A DNA stretch of 64,000 nucleotides, taken from positions 53,394,879 through 53,458,878 of the forward strand of contig OX393550.1 in NCBI GenBank assembly GCA_947650365.1. Reading direction: 5' to 3'. This document shows, piece after piece, positions 15,801-30,275 of this stretch. Under the pieces are notes generated by a model. That model was given only the letters and a program-made list of their open reading frames with translations. It had not been told where the DNA came from and ran no database searches. Numbering within the stretch: position 1 is the stretch's first letter; every line of letters starts with the position of its first letter. A program made the position numbers and the translations under genes. Source of the DNA: Chamaelirium japonicum (lineage: Eukaryota; Streptophyta; Magnoliopsida; Liliales; Melanthiaceae).

Positions 15801-16490
15801 TCATTCATACGATCTATTCTAATTCATTCATACAATCCATTCTAATTCTTTCACACGATCCATTCTAAGTCATTCGTACGATTCATTCGTAGGATCCATT
15901 CTAATTCATTCGTATGATCCATTCTAATTCATTCGTACGATCCATTATAATTCATTCGCACGATCCATTCTAATTCATTCGTACAATCCATTCTAATTCA
16001 TTCGCACGATCCATTCTAATTCATTCTAATTCATTCGTACGATCCATTCTACGATCCATTCTAACTCATTCGTATATTCCATTCTAATTCATTAGCACGA
16101 TCCATGCTAATGAATTAGAATGGATCGTACGATCCAATCTAATTCATTCATACGATCCATTCTTACTCATTCGTATGATCCATTCTAATTCAATCATACG
16201 ATCCATTCTAATTCATTCGTACGATCCATTCTAATTCCTTCGTACGATCCATTCTAATTCATTCGTACGATCCATTCTAATTCATTCGTACGATCCATTC
16301 TAATTCCTTCGTACGATCCATTCTAATTCATTCATACGATCCATTCTAATTCATTCTAATTCATTCGCACGATCCATTCTAATTAATTTGTACGATCCAT
16401 TCTAATTCATTCATACGATCCATTCTAATTCATTCGCACGAATGTATCCATTCTAATTCATTCGTACGATCCATTCTAATTCATTAACAC
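12810..16490. repeat. satellite array, mixed orientation with micro-inversions
   Basis: Same monomer family. It starts like a third 5-kb copy but diverges within about 100 bp. Blocks are reverse to about 13380, forward 13381-13810, reverse 13811-14613, forward 14614-15393, and reverse 15394-16490. Very short forward islands of about one monomer or less lie near 14222-14236 and 16110-16130. They look like small inversions or template-switch footprints. No genes or foreign insertions are seen. Confidence 0.9.
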
Positions 16491-19400
16491 GTGCAAATGA
16501 ATTAGAATGGATCGTATGAATGCATTAGAATGGATCGTGCGAATGAATTAGAATGGATTGTACGAATGAATTAGAATGGATCGTACGAATGAACTAGAAT
16601 GGATACATTCGTGCGAATGAATTAGAATGGATCATACGAATGAATTAGAATGGATCGTACGTACGATCCATTCTAATGGATACATTTGTGCGAATGAATC
16701 TAAATGGATTGTATGAATGAATTACAATGGATCGTACGAATGAATTAGAATGGATCGTACGAATGAACTAGAATGGATACATTCGTGCGAATGAATTAGA
16801 ATGGATCGTACGAATGAATTAAAATGGATCGTACGAATGAATTAGAATGGATCTTACGAATGAATTAGAATGGATCGTACGAATGAATTAGAATGGATCG
16901 TACGAATGAATTAGAATGGATACATTCGTGCGAATGAATTAGAATGGATCGGATGAATGAATTAGAATGGATCGTACGAATGAATTAGAATGGATCGTAC
17001 GAATGAATTAGAATGGATCGTACGAATAAATTAGAATGGATACATTCGTCCGAATGAATTAGAATGGATCGTACGAATGAATAAGAATGGATCGTACGAA
17101 TGTATTAGAATAGATTGTACGAATGAATTAGAATGGATTAGACGAATGAATTAGAATGGATCGTGTGAAAGAATTAGAATGGATTGTATGAATGAATTAG
17201 AATGGAACGTATGAATGAATTAGAATGGATCGTGCGAATGAATTTGAATGGATCGTACGAATTCATTCTAATTCATTCATACAATCCATTCTAATTCTTT
17301 CACACGATCCATTTTAATTCATTCGTAGGATCCATTCTAATTCATTCTTACAATCTATTCTATTTCATTCGTACGATCCATTCTTACTCATTCGTATGAT
17401 CCATTCTAATTCATTCGGACGAATGTATCCATTCTAATTTATTCGTACGATCCATTCTAATTCATTCGTACGATCCATTCTAATTCATTCGTACGATCCA
17501 TTCTAATTCATTCGTAAGATCCATTCTAATTCATTCGCACAAATGTATCCATTCTAATTCATTCGTACGAAGGAATTAGAATGGATCGTACGAATGAATT
17601 AGAATGGATCGTACGAATGAATTAGAATAGATCGTACGAATGAATTAGAATGGATCGTACGAATGAATTAGAATGGATATATTCATGCAAATGAATTAGA
17701 ATGGATCGTATGAATGTATTAGAATGAATCGTATAAGTGAATTAGAATGGATCGTACGAATGAATTAGAATGGATCGTATGAATGAATTAGAATGGTTAC
17801 ATTCGTGCGAATGAATGAGAATAGATTGTACGAATGAATTAGAATGGATCGTACGAATAAATTAGAATGGATCGTGGGAATGAATTAGAATGGATCGTAC
17901 GAATGAATTAGAATGGATCCACCGAATGAGTTAGAATGGATCATACGAATGATCCATTCTAATTCATTCATACGATCCATTCTAATTCATTTGCACGAAT
18001 ATATCCATTCTAATTCATTCGTACGATCCATTCTAATTCTTTCGTACGATCCATTCTAATTCCTTCGTACGATCCATTCTAATTCCTTTGTACAATCCAT
18101 TCTATTTCATTCGTATGATCCATTGTAATTCCTTCGTACGATCCATTCTAATTCCTTCGTATCCATTCTAATTCACTCATACGATCCATTCTAATTCATT
18201 CATACGATCTATTCTAATTCATTCATACAATCCATTCTAATTCTTTCACACGATCCATTCTAATTCATTCGTACGATCCATTCTAATTCATTCGCACAAT
18301 CCTTTCTATTTCATTCGTACGATCCATTCTTACTCATTGGTACGATCCATTCTAATTCATTCGCACGAATGTATCCATTCTAATTTATTCGTACGAATGA
18401 ATTAGAATGGATCGTACGAATGAATTAGAATGGATCGTGCGAATGAATTAGAATGGATCGTGCGAATGAATTAGAATGGATCGTACGAATGAACTAGAAT
18501 GGATACATTCATGCGAATGAATTAGAATGGATCGTACGAATGAATTAGAATGGATCATACGAATGAATTAGAATGGATCTTACGAATGAATTAGAATGGA
18601 TCGTATGAATAAATTAGAATGGATTGTATGAATGGTTTAGAATGGATACATTCATGCGAATGAAATTAGAATGGATCGTACGAATGAATTAGAATGGATC
18701 AAATGAATGAATTAGAATGGTTACATTCATGCGAATGAATTAGAATGGATCGTACGAATGGATTAGAATGGATCGTACGAATGGAATAGAATGGATACAT
18801 TCGTGCGAATGAATTAGATTGGATCATACGAATGAGTAAGAATGGATCGTACGAATGAAATAGAATGGATTAGAATGTATTAGAATGGATCGTACGAATG
18901 AACTAGAATGGATACATTCGTGCGAATGAATTAGAATGGATCGTACGAATGAATTATAATGGATCTCACGAATGAATTAGAATGGATCGTACGAATGAAT
19001 TAGAATGGATCATACGAATAAATTAGAATTGATACATTCGTGCGAATGAATTTGAATGGATCGGACGAATGAATTAGAATGGATCGTACGCTCGAATGTA
19101 TCCATTCTAATCCATTCGTACGATCCATTCTAATCCATTCGTACGATCAATTCTAATTCATTCGCATGAATGTAACCATTCTAATTCATTCATTTGATCC
19201 ATTCTAATTCATTCGTACGATCCATTCTAATTCATTCATACGATCCATTCTAATTCATTCGTACGATCCATTCTAATTCATTCATACAATCCATTCTAAT
19301 TCATTCGCACGATCCATTCTAATTCATTTATACGATCCATTCTAATTCATTCATACGATCTATTCTAATTCATTCGCACGAATGTATCCATTCTAATTCA

Positions 19401-22400
19401 TTCGCATGAATGTATCGATTCTAATTCATTCGTACGATCCATTCTAATTCATTCGCCCGATCCATTCTAATTCATTCGTATGATCAATTCTAATTCATTC
19501 GCACGAATGTATCCATTCTAATTCATTCGTACGATCCATTCTAATTCATTCATTGGATCCATTCTAATTCATTCATACAATCCATTCTAATTTATTCGCA
19601 CGAATGTATCCATTCTAATTTATTCGTACGATCAGTTCTAATTCATTCACAAAATCTATTCTAATTCATTCATACGATCCATTCTAATTCATTCACACGA
19701 ATGTATCCATTCTAATTCATTCATATGATCCATTCTAATTCATTCGTACGATCCATTCTAATTCACTCATACGATCCATTCTAATACATTCATACGATCT
19801 ATTCTAATACATTCATACGATCCATTCTAATTCATTTGCACGAATATATCCATTCTAATTCATTCGTACGATCCATTCTAATTCCTTCTTACGATCCATT
19901 CTAATTCATTCGTATGATCTATCCTATTTCATTCGTACGATCCATTCTTACTCATTCGTACGATCCATTCTAATTCATTCGTCCGATCCATTCTAATTCA
20001 TTCGCACGAATGTATCCATTCTAATTCATTCGTACGATCCATTCTAATTCATTCGCACGATCCATTCTAATTTATTCGTACGATCCATTCTAATTTTTTC
20101 ACACGATCCATTCTAATTCATTCGTACGATCCATTCTAATTCATTCGCACGATCCATTCTAATTCATTCGTACAATCCATTCTAATTCATTCATACAATC
20201 CATTCTAATTCATTCGTACGATCCATTCTAATTCATTCGCACAAATGTATCCATTCTAATTCATTCATACGATCCATTCTAATTCATTTGCACGATCTAT
20301 TCTAATTCATTCGTACGATCCATTCTAATTCATTCGTACGATCCATTCTAATTCATTCGTATGATCCATTCTAATTCATTCGTATATTCCATTCTAATTC
20401 ATTCGCACGATCCATTCATTCGTACGATCCATTCTAATTCAAGATCGTACGAATGAATTAGAATGGATACATTCGTGCGAATGAATTAGAATTGATCGTA
20501 CGAATGAATTAGAATGGATCGTGCGAATGAATTAGAATGGATCGTACGAATGAATTAGAATGGATCGTACGAATGAACTAGAATGGACACATTCGTGCGA
20601 ATGAATTAGAATGGATCATACGAATGAATTAGAATGGATCGTACGAATGAATTAGAATGGATCTTACGAATGAATTAGAATGGATCGTACGAATGAATTA
20701 GAATGGATCGTACGAATGAATTAGAATGGATATATTCGTGCGAATGAATTAGAATGGATCGTACGAATGAATTAGACTGGATTGTACGAATGAATTTGAA
20801 TGGATACATTTGTGCGAATAAATCTAAATAGATTGTATGAATGAATTACAATGGATCGTACGAAAGAATTAGAATGGATCGTACGAATGAATTAGAATAG
20901 CTCATACGAATGAATTAGAATGAATCGTATGAATGAATTAGAATGGTTACATTCGTGCGAATGAATTAGAATAGATCGTACGAATGAATTAGAATGGATC
21001 GTATGAATAAATTAGAATGGATCGTGGGAATGAATTAGAATGGATCATACGAATGAATTAGAATGGATCCACCGAATGAGTTAGAATGGATCATACAAAT
21101 GAATTAGAATGGATTGTACGAATGAATTAGAATGGATTGTGCGAATGAATTAGAATGGATCGTATGAATGAATAAGAATGGATCTTACGAATGAATTAGA
21201 ATGGATCGTGCGAATGAATCAGCATTAACCGTACGAATGTATTAGAATGTATCGTACGAATGAATTAGAATGAATCGTACGATCCATTCTAATTCATTCG
21301 TATGATCCATTCTAATTCATTCGCACGAATGTATCCATTCTAGTTCATTCGTACGATCCATTCTAGTTCATTCGTACGATCCATTCTAATTCATTCGTAC
21401 GGTCCATTCTAATTCATTCGTATGATCCATTCTAATTAATTCGTATGATCCATTCTAATTCATTCGTACGATCCATTCTAATTCATTCATACAATCCATT
21501 CTAATTCATTCGCACGAATGTATCCATTCTAATTAATTCGTACGATCCATTCTAATTCATTCGTATTATCCATTCTTATTCAGTCGCACGATCCAGTCTA
21601 ATGGATTCGCACGATCCATTCTAATTCATTTGCACGAATGTATCCATTCTAATTCATACGATCGTGTGAATGAATTAGAATGGTTACATTCGTGCGAATG
21701 AATTAGAATGGATCATACGAATGGATTAGAATGGATCGTACGAATGGATTAGAATGGATACATTCGTGCGAATGAATTAGAATGGATTGTATGAATGAAT
21801 TAGAATGGATCGTACGATCCATTCGAATTCATTCGTACAATCCATTCTAATTCATTCGTACGATCCATTCTAATTCATTCGTACGAATGTATCCATTCTA
21901 ATTCATTTGCACGATCCATTCTAATTCATTCCTATGATCTATTCTAATTCATTCGTACGATCCATTCTAATTCATTCATACGATCCATTATACGGTCCAT
22001 TCTAATTCATTCGTATATTCCATTCTAATTCATTAGCACGATCCAATCTAATTCATTCATACGATCCATTCTTACTCATTCGTATGATCCATTAAAATTC
22101 AATCGTACGATCCATTCTAATTCATTCGTATGATCCATTCTAATTCCTTCGTACGATCCATTCTAATTCATTCGTACGATCCATTCTAATTACTTCGTAC
22201 GATCCATTCTAATTCATTCGTACGATCCATTCTTATTCATTTGCGCAATCTATTCTAATTCATTCGTACGATCCATTCTAATTCATTCGTACGATCCATT
22301 CTAATTCATTCATACAATCCATTCTAATTTATTTACACGAATGTATCCATTCTAGTTCATTCGTACGATCCATTCTAATTCATTAGCACAATCTATTCTA

Positions 22401-23000
22401 ATTCATTCATACGATCCATTCTAATTCATTCGCACGAATGTATCCATTCTAATTCATTCATACGATCCATTCTACTTCATTCGTACTATCCGTTCTAATT
22501 CACTCATACGATCCATTCTAATTCATTCATACGATCCATTCTAATTCATTTGCACGAATATATCCATTCTAATTCATTCGTACGATCCATTCTAATTCCT
22601 TCGTACGATCCATTCTAATTCCTTCGTACGATCCATTCTGATTCCTTCGTACGATCCATTCTATTTCATTCGTATGATCCATTCTAATTCCTTCGTACGA
22701 TCCATTCTAATTCCTTCGTATCCATTCTAATTCACTCATACGATCCATTCTAATTCAGTCGTACGATCCATTCTAATTCATTCATACAATCCATTCTAAT
22801 TCATTCGCACGAATGTATCCATTCTAATTCATTCGTACGATCAGTTCTAATTCATTCACAAAATCTATTCTAATTCATTCATACGATCCATTCTAATTCA
22901 TTCACACGAATGTATCCATTCTAATTCATTTATACGATCCATTCTAATTCATTCGTACGATCCATTCTAATTCACTCATACGATCCATTCTAATACATTC
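16491..23000. repeat. satellite segment duplicating window positions 1 to about 6350
   Basis: From about 16782 the variant order follows the start of the window: 479 matches 17260 (offset 16781), the CGCTCG junction at 2285 matches 19089 (16804), and the TTAACCGTAC unit at 4541 matches 21225 (16684). The offset changes of +23 and -120 are whole numbers of 23- and 28-bp units. The palindrome at 145-815 is repeated at about 16926-17573. Differences are clearly more frequent than between the two 5.1-kb copies, so this duplication is older. A one-monomer reverse island lies at about 16663-16677. Similarity fades near 23000. Confidence 0.8.
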
Positions 23001-25379
23001 ATACGATCCATTCTAATTCATTTGCACGAATATATCCATTCTAATTCATTCGTACGATCCATTCTAATTCCTTCGTACGATCCATTCTAATTCATTCGTA
23101 CGATCTATTCTAATTCATTCGTCCGATCCATTCTAATTCATTCGCACGAATGTATCCATTCTAATTCATTTGTACGATCCATTCGAATTCATTCGTTTGA
23201 TCCATTCTAATTCATTCATTTGATCCATTCTAATTCATTCGTACGATCCATTCTAATTGATTCGTCCGATCCATTATAATTCATTCGCACGAATGTATCC
23301 ATTCTAATTCATTCGTACGATCCATTCTAATTCATTCGTACGATCCATTCTAATTCATTCGTAAGATCCATTATAATTCATTCGTACGATCCATTCTAAT
23401 CCATTCGCACGAATGTATCCATTCTAGTTCATTCGTACGATCCATTCTAATTCATTCGTACGATCCATTCTAATTCATTCGTACGATCAATTCTAATTCA
23501 TTCGCACGAATGTATCCATTTAATTCATTCGTACGATCCTGAATTAGAATGGATCGTACGAATGAATTAGAATGGATACCTTTGTGCATATGAATTAGAA
23601 TGGATCGTACGAATGAATTAGAATGGATCATATTAATGAATTAGAATGGATCGTACGAATGAATTAGAATGGATACATTCGTGCGAATGAATTAGAATGG
23701 ATCGTGCGAATCAATTGGACTGGATCGTGCGAATGAATAAGAATAGATCATACGAATGAATTAGAATGGATCGTACGAATTAATTAGAATGGATACATTC
23801 GTGCGAATGAATTAGAATCGATTGTATGAATGAATTAGAATGGATCGTACGAATGAATTAGAATGGATCGTATGAATGAATTAGAATGAATCGTATGAGT
23901 GAATTAGAACGGATAGTACGAATGAAGTAGAATGGATCGTATGAATGAATTAGAATGGATACATTCGTGCGAATGAATTAGAATGGATCGTATGAATGAA
24001 TTAGAATAGATTATGCGAATGAATTAGAATGGATCGTACAACTGAATTAGAATGGATCGTACAAATGAATTAGAATGGATCTTACGAATGAATTAGAATG
24101 GATCGAACGAATGAGTAAGAATGGATCGTACGAATAAAATAGAAAGGATTGTACGAATGAATTAGAATGGATTCGTACGAATGAATTAGAATGGATACAT
24201 TCGTTCGAATGAATTAGAATGGATCGTACGAATGAATTAGAATGGATCGTACGAATGAATTAGAATAGATTGTGCGAATGAATTAGAATGGATCGTGCGA
24301 ATGAAATAGATTGGATACAAATGAATTAGAATGGATCATACGAATGAATTAGAATGACGATCCATTCTTACTCATTCGTATGATCCATTCTAATTTATTC
24401 GCACGAATGTATCCATTCTAATTCATTCGTACGTCTAATTCATTCGTACGGTCCATTATAATTCATTCGCATAATCCATTCTATTTCATTCGTACAATCC
24501 ATTCTAATTCATTCGTACGATCCATTCTAATTCATTCGTCCGATCCATTCTAATTCATTCGCACGAATGTATCCATTCTAATTCATTCGTACGATCCATT
24601 CTAATTCATTCGTACGATCCATTCGATTGTGCGAATGAATTAGAATGGACCGTACGAATGAATTAGAATGGATACATTCATGCGAATGAATTAGAATGGA
24701 TCGGACGAATGAATTAGAATGGATCGTACGAATGAATTAGAATGGATTGTATGAATGAATTAGAATGGATCGTACGAATGAATTAGAATGGATCGTGCGA
24801 ATAAATTAGAATGGATCGTACGAATGAATTAGAATGGATCGTGTGAAAGAATTAGAATGGATGAAACGAATGAATTAGAATGGATCGTGCGAATGAATTA
24901 GAATGGATCGTATGAATGAATTAGAATAGATTTTGTGAATGAATTAGAACTGATCGTACGAATGAATTAGAATGGATCGTACAAATGAATTAGAATGGAT
25001 ACATTTGTGCGAATGAATTAGAATGGATCGTACGAATGAATTAGAATGGATCGTATGAATGAATTAGAATGGATACATTCGTGCGAATGAATTAGAATGG
25101 ATCGTGCGATTCCATTAGACTGGATCGTGCGAATGAATAAGAATGGATCATACGAATGAATTAGAATGGATCGTACGAATTAATTAGAATGGATACATTC
25201 GTGCGAATGAATTAGAATGGATTGTATGAATGAATTAGAATGGATCGTACGAATGAATTAGAATGGATCATACGAATTAATTAGAATGGATCATACGAAT
25301 GAATTAGAATGGATCGTACGAATGAATTAGAATGGATCGTACGAATGAACTAGAATGGATCGTACGAATAAATTAGAAT

Positions 25380-25790
25380 GGATACATTCGTCCGAATGAA
25401 TTAGAATGGATCATACGAATGAGTAAGAATGGATCGTACGAATGAAATAGAATAGATTGTACGAATGATTTAGAATGGATCCTACGAATGAATTAGAATA
25501 GATCGTGTGAAAGAATTAGAATAGATTGTATGAATGAATTAGAATGAATTCGTACGATCCATTCGAATTTATTCGCACGATCCATTCTAATTCATTCATA
25601 CGATCCATTCTAATTCATTCATACAATCCATTCTAATTCTTTCACACAATCCATTCTAATTCATTCGTAGGATCCATTCTAATTCATACGTACAATCTAT
25701 TCTATTTCATTCGTACGATCCATTCTTACTCATTCGTATGATCCATTCTAATTCATTCGGATGAATGTATCCATTCTAATTTATTCGTAC
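25380..25790. repeat. palindromic variant cassette in satellite
   Basis: A forward series (about 25380-25545: CGTCCG 28-mer, GAGTAAG, GAAATAG, AGATTG, CCTACG, GTGTGAAAG, TGTATG) is followed, after a spacer of roughly 70-80 bp, by the same series in reverse orientation (about 25620-25790). This is the inverted arrangement seen at 145-815 and 43570-44010, with a slightly different spacer. Confidence 0.75.
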
Positions 25791-28700
25791 GATCCATTCT
25801 AATTCATTCGTACGATCCATTCTAATTCATTCGTCCGATCCATTCTAATTCATTCGCACGAATGTATCCATTCTAATTCATTCGTACGGTACATTCTAAT
25901 TCATTCGTACAATCTATTCTATTTCATTCGTACGATCCATTCTTACTCATTCGTATGATCCATTCTAATTCATTCGGACGAATGTATCCATTCTAATTTA
26001 TTCGTATGATCCATTCTAATTCATTCGTACGATCCATTCTAATTCACTCATACAATCCATTCTAATTCTTTCATACAATCCATTCTAATTCTTTCGTGTC
26101 ACACGATCCATTCTAATTCATTCGTACGCACCATTGTAATTCATTAGCACGATCCATGCTAATTCATTCGTTCGATCAATTCTAATTCATTAGCACGATC
26201 CATTCTAATTCATTCGTATGATCCATTCTAATTCATTCGCATGATCCATTCTAATTCATTCATAGGATCCATTCTAATTCATTCATACAATCCATTCTTA
26301 TTCATTCATACAATCCATTCTAATTCTTTCACACGATCCATTCTAATTCATTCGTAGGATCCATTCTAATTCATTCGTACAATCTATTCTATTTCATTCG
26401 TACGATCCATTCTTACTCATTCGTATGATCCATTCTAATTCATTCGGACGAATGTATCCATTCTAATTTATTCATATGATCCATTCTAATTCATTAGTAC
26501 GATCCATTCTATTTCATTCGTACGATCCATTCTTACTCATTCGTACGATCCATTCGAATTCATTCGCACGATCCATTCTAATTCATTCATACGATCCATT
26601 CTAATTCGTTCATACAATCCATTCTAATTCTTTCACACGATCCATTCTAATTCATTCGTAGGATCCATTCCAATTCATTCGTACAATCTACTCTATTTCA
26701 TTCGTACGATCCATTCTTACTCATTCGTATGATCCATTCTAATTCATTCGGACGAATGTATCCATTCTAATTCATTCGTACGATCCATTCTAATTCATTC
26801 GTATGATCCATTCTAATTAATTTGTATGATCCATTCTAATTCATTCGTACGATCCATTCTAATTCATTCATACAATCCATTCTAATTCATTCGCACGAAT
26901 GTATCCATTCTAATTAATTCGTACGATCCATTCTAATTCATTCGTATGATCCATTCTAATTCATTCGTACGATCCATTCTAATTCATTCGCACGATCTGT
27001 TCTTATTCATTCGCACAATCTATTCTAAACCATTCATACGATCCATTCTAATTTATTCGTACGATCCATTCTAATTCATTCGTAAGATCCATTCTAATTC
27101 ATTCGTACGATCCATTTTAATTCATTTGTATGATCCATTCTAATTCATTCGCACGAATATATCCATTCTAGTTCATTCGTACGATCCATTCTAATTCATT
27201 CATACGATCCATTCTAATTCATTCACACGATCCATTCTAATCCATTCGTACGATCCATTCTAATTCATTCGCACGAATGTATCCATTCTAATTCATTCGT
27301 ACATACGATCCATTCTAATTCATTCGTACGATCCATTCTAATTCATTCGCACGATCTGTTCTTATTCATTCGCACAATCCATTCTAATTCATTCGCACGA
27401 ATGTATCCATTCTAATTCATTCTTACGATCCATTCTAATTCATGTGCACAAAGGTATCCATTCTAATTCATTCGTACGATCCATTCTAATTCAGGATCAT
27501 ACGAATGAATTAGAATGGATACATTCGTGCGAATGAATTAGAATGGATCATACGAATGAGTAAGAATGGATCGTACAAATGAAATAGAATAGATTGTACG
27601 AATGAATTAGAATGGATCCTACGAATGAATTAGAATGGATCGTGTGAAAGAATTAGAATGGATTATATGAATGAATTAGAATGGATCGTACGAATGAATT
27701 AGAATGGATCGTACGAATGAATTAGAATGGATACATTCGTGCGAATGAATTAGAATTGATCGTACGAATGAATTAGAATGGATCGTGCGAATGAATTAGA
27801 ATGGATCGTACGAATGAATTAGAATGGATCGTACGAATGAACCAGAATGGATACATTCGTGCGAATGAATTAGAATGGATCGTACGAATGAATTAGAATG
27901 GATCGTACGAATGAATTAGAATGGATCTTACGAATGAATTAGAATGGATCGTACGAATGAATTAGAATGGATCGTACGAATGAATTAGAATGGATACATT
28001 CGTGCGAATGAATTAGAATGGATCGGACGAATGAATTAGAATGGATCATACGAATGAATTAGAATGGATCGTACGAATGAATTAGAATGGATCGTATGAA
28101 TAAATTAGAATGGATACATTCGTCCGAATGAATTAGAATAGATCATACGAATGAGTAAGAATGGATCGTACGAATGAAATAGAATGGATCGTACGAATGA
28201 ACTAGAATGGATACATTCGTGCAAATGAATTAGAATGGATCGTACGAATGAATTAGAATGGATCGTACGAATGAATTAGAATGTATCGTACGAATGAATT
28301 AGAATGGATCGTATGAATGAATTAGAATGGATCGGACGAATGAATATGAATGGATCGTACGAATGAATTAGAATGGATCGTACGAATGAATTAGAATGGA
28401 TCGTACGAATAAATTAGAATGGATACATTCGTCCGAATGAATTAGAATGGATCATACGAATAAATTAGAATGTATCGTACGAATGAATTAGAATGGATCA
28501 TATTAATGAATTAGAATGGATCGTACGAATGAATTAGAATGGATACATTCGTGCGAATGAATTAGAATGGATCGTGCACGAATGTATCCATTCTAATTCA
28601 TTCGTACGATCCATTCTGCACAAAGGTATCCATTCTAATCCATTCGTAGGATCCATTCTAATCCATTCGTTCGATCCATTCTAATTCATTCGTACGATCC

Positions 28701-29465
28701 ATTCTAATTTATTCGCTCGAATGTATCCATTCTAATCCATTCGTACGATCCATTCTAATCCATTCGTACGATCTATTCTAATTCATTCGCATGAATGTAA
28801 CTATTCTAATTCATTCATTTGATCCATTCTAATTCATTCGTACGATCCATTCTAATTCATTCGTCCGATCCATTCTAATTCATTCGCACGAATGTATCCA
28901 TTCTAATTAATTCGTACGATCCATTCTAATTCATTCGTACGATCCATTCTAATTCACTCGTAAGATCCATTCTAATTCATTCGTACGATCCATTCTAATT
29001 CATTCGTACGATCCATTCTAATTCATTCGCACGAATGTATCCATTCTAGTTCATTCGTATGATCCATTCTAATCCATTCGTACGATCCATTCTAATTCAT
29101 TCGCATGAATGTAACCATTCTAATTCATTCATTTGATCCATTCTAATTCATTCGTACGATCCATTCTAATTCATTCGTCCGATCCATTCTAATTCGTTCG
29201 CACGAATGTATCCATTCTAATTCATTCGCACGATCCATTCTAATTCATTCGTATGATCCATTCTAATTCATTCATACGATCCATTCTAATTCATTCATAG
29301 GATCCATTCTAATTCATTCGTACAATCTATTCTATTTCATTCGTACGATCCATTCTTACTCATTCATATGATCCATTCTAATTCATTCGGACGAATGTAT
29401 CCATTCTAATTTATTCGTACGATCCATTCTAATTCACTCATACGATCCATTCTTACTCATTCGTA

Positions 29466-29470
29466 CGATC
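29466..29470. other. target site duplication, left copy (CGATC)
   Basis: The five bases CGATC immediately left of the element are repeated exactly at 41277-41281 on its right. Removing the element and one copy restores an uninterrupted satellite monomer, as expected for integration by a Ty3/Gypsy integrase. Confidence 0.95.
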
Positions 29471-29853
29471 TGTGGGGGATAATCTTCGTGCCGACCCGAA
29501 GACTCTCGCAGCACCAGTCAATTGAAGGTTCGAGTTGAAGATCGTTGATCGATCTGTCAATTGGAGTTGAAGTTACCTCTTTCGATATGTAAACAGAGAG
29601 GCAATCAGAGAGAGTTTGACACAAGAGATTGATCTCGGAGTTCAGCCGAAGCCTACGTCTCCGTGCTATAGGGAGCAACCCGAATTCACTAACACTTATG
29701 CTGGAGTGATCTCGACAGGCCGAGTATCACTGTAAACACTGATCTCTTCGAGAGAAAAAGAAGATCAAAGAGAGGTGGAAGATGGGAAGTTGGAAGTCTC
29801 AGAGCTCTGGTTTTAGAACTGAGAATTCGATCCTTTTACATTTGAAGGCTCTG

Positions 29854-29862
29854 CTATTTATA
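29854..29862 (-). promoter_or_regulatory. TATA box of the 3' LTR
   Basis: TATAAATAG on the minus strand, in the same place as the box in the 5' LTR. Transcription starting here would run outward into the satellite on the left, giving a possible read-out transcript of the array. Confidence 0.65.
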
Positions 29863-29990
29863 GGATTCCCGGGGAGGAATTCCGGGGCAAATGGCGGTTT
29901 TCTGCTGTCGTATCTGGGGATTCTCCAGGTAAAGCTAGCGGGCCCCGCCATCGTCTTCTGGGGGATTCCACAGGCTCGTGGACCTTCCGG

Positions 29991-30155
29991 GCAGGGCCGG
30001 TGGGTCCCGCGGTGGTCCTCGTGGGCCTACCAGGCAGGGCCGATGGGTCCCGTGGTAGTCTTCGTGGGCCTACCAGGCAGGGCCGGTGGGTCCCGTGGTA
30101 GTCTTCGTGGGCCCACCAGGCAGGGCCGGTGGGTCCCGCGGTAGTTGGTAAACTT
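29991..30155 (-). repeat. 43-bp tandem repeats in the 3' LTR
   Basis: About 3.8 copies of a GC-rich 43-bp unit. The GCAGGGC core starts at 29991, 30034, 30077 and 30120. The units lie upstream of the TATA box on the element strand, so they sit in U3, where tandem repeats in LTRs commonly act as enhancer-like arrays. The same repeats occur in the 5' LTR. Confidence 0.9.
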
Positions 30156-30180
30156 CTGCCAAAATTTGCACCCACAGTTA

Positions 30181-30188
30181 CCCCCTCC
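30181..30188 (-). other. polypurine tract candidate
   Basis: GGAGGGGG on the minus strand, four bases before the start of the 3' LTR. This is the expected place for the plus-strand DNA primer of reverse transcription. The four-base TAAC gap to the LTR is somewhat atypical, so the exact tract is uncertain. Confidence 0.65.
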
Positions 30189-30275
30189 AAGTTAGCTAGA
30201 GTTCGTTCTGGCTGGCTTGGATTTGGTGCAAAAAATAGCAACCCCCTGTCGCAAAAGGCACGAAGAAGCTTGTCG

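Larger units (their letters stand above)
23001..29470. repeat. satellite array up to the retrotransposon insertion
   Basis: Same 23/28-bp monomers. Blocks are reverse to 23539, forward 23540-24355, reverse 24356-24624, forward 24625-25550, reverse 25551-27493, forward 27494-28576, and reverse 28577-29470. The reverse part repeats one variant cassette several times (about 25620-25770, 26290-26460, 26590-26765, 29295-29415), marked by TTCTTTCACAC, CGTAGGATCC, TCTATTTC, TCTTACTC and CGGACGAATG units. The last block is interrupted by the LTR element and resumes in register after it. No genes are present. Confidence 0.93.
29471..30176 (-). repeat. 3' LTR of the Tat element
   Basis: A 706-bp direct repeat of 40571-41276 with six single-base differences by eye and no length difference. 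On the element strand it starts TGTGGGTGC and ends CCCCCACA. It lies downstream of pol and the non-pol region, so it is the 3' LTR. It contains 43-bp tandem repeats in its upstream part, a TATA box and a low-complexity downstream part. No gene lies within it. Confidence 0.96.

Noticed and set aside
1-29470. CRISPR-like array of short repeats
   Set aside because: Repeats are contiguous with no unique spacers, the monomers vary, and the context is a plant retrotransposon and satellite.
29457-29678. A 73-residue minus-strand frame at the left LTR edge
   Set aside because: It overlaps the LTR end and the satellite junction. The right LTR gives a different end, so this is chance.
29782-30144. A Gly/Pro-rich 120-residue frame in the LTRs (also at 40882-41244)
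   Set aside because: It arises from the 43-bp tandem repeat in U3. It is repetitive, lies in both LTRs and covers the promoter.
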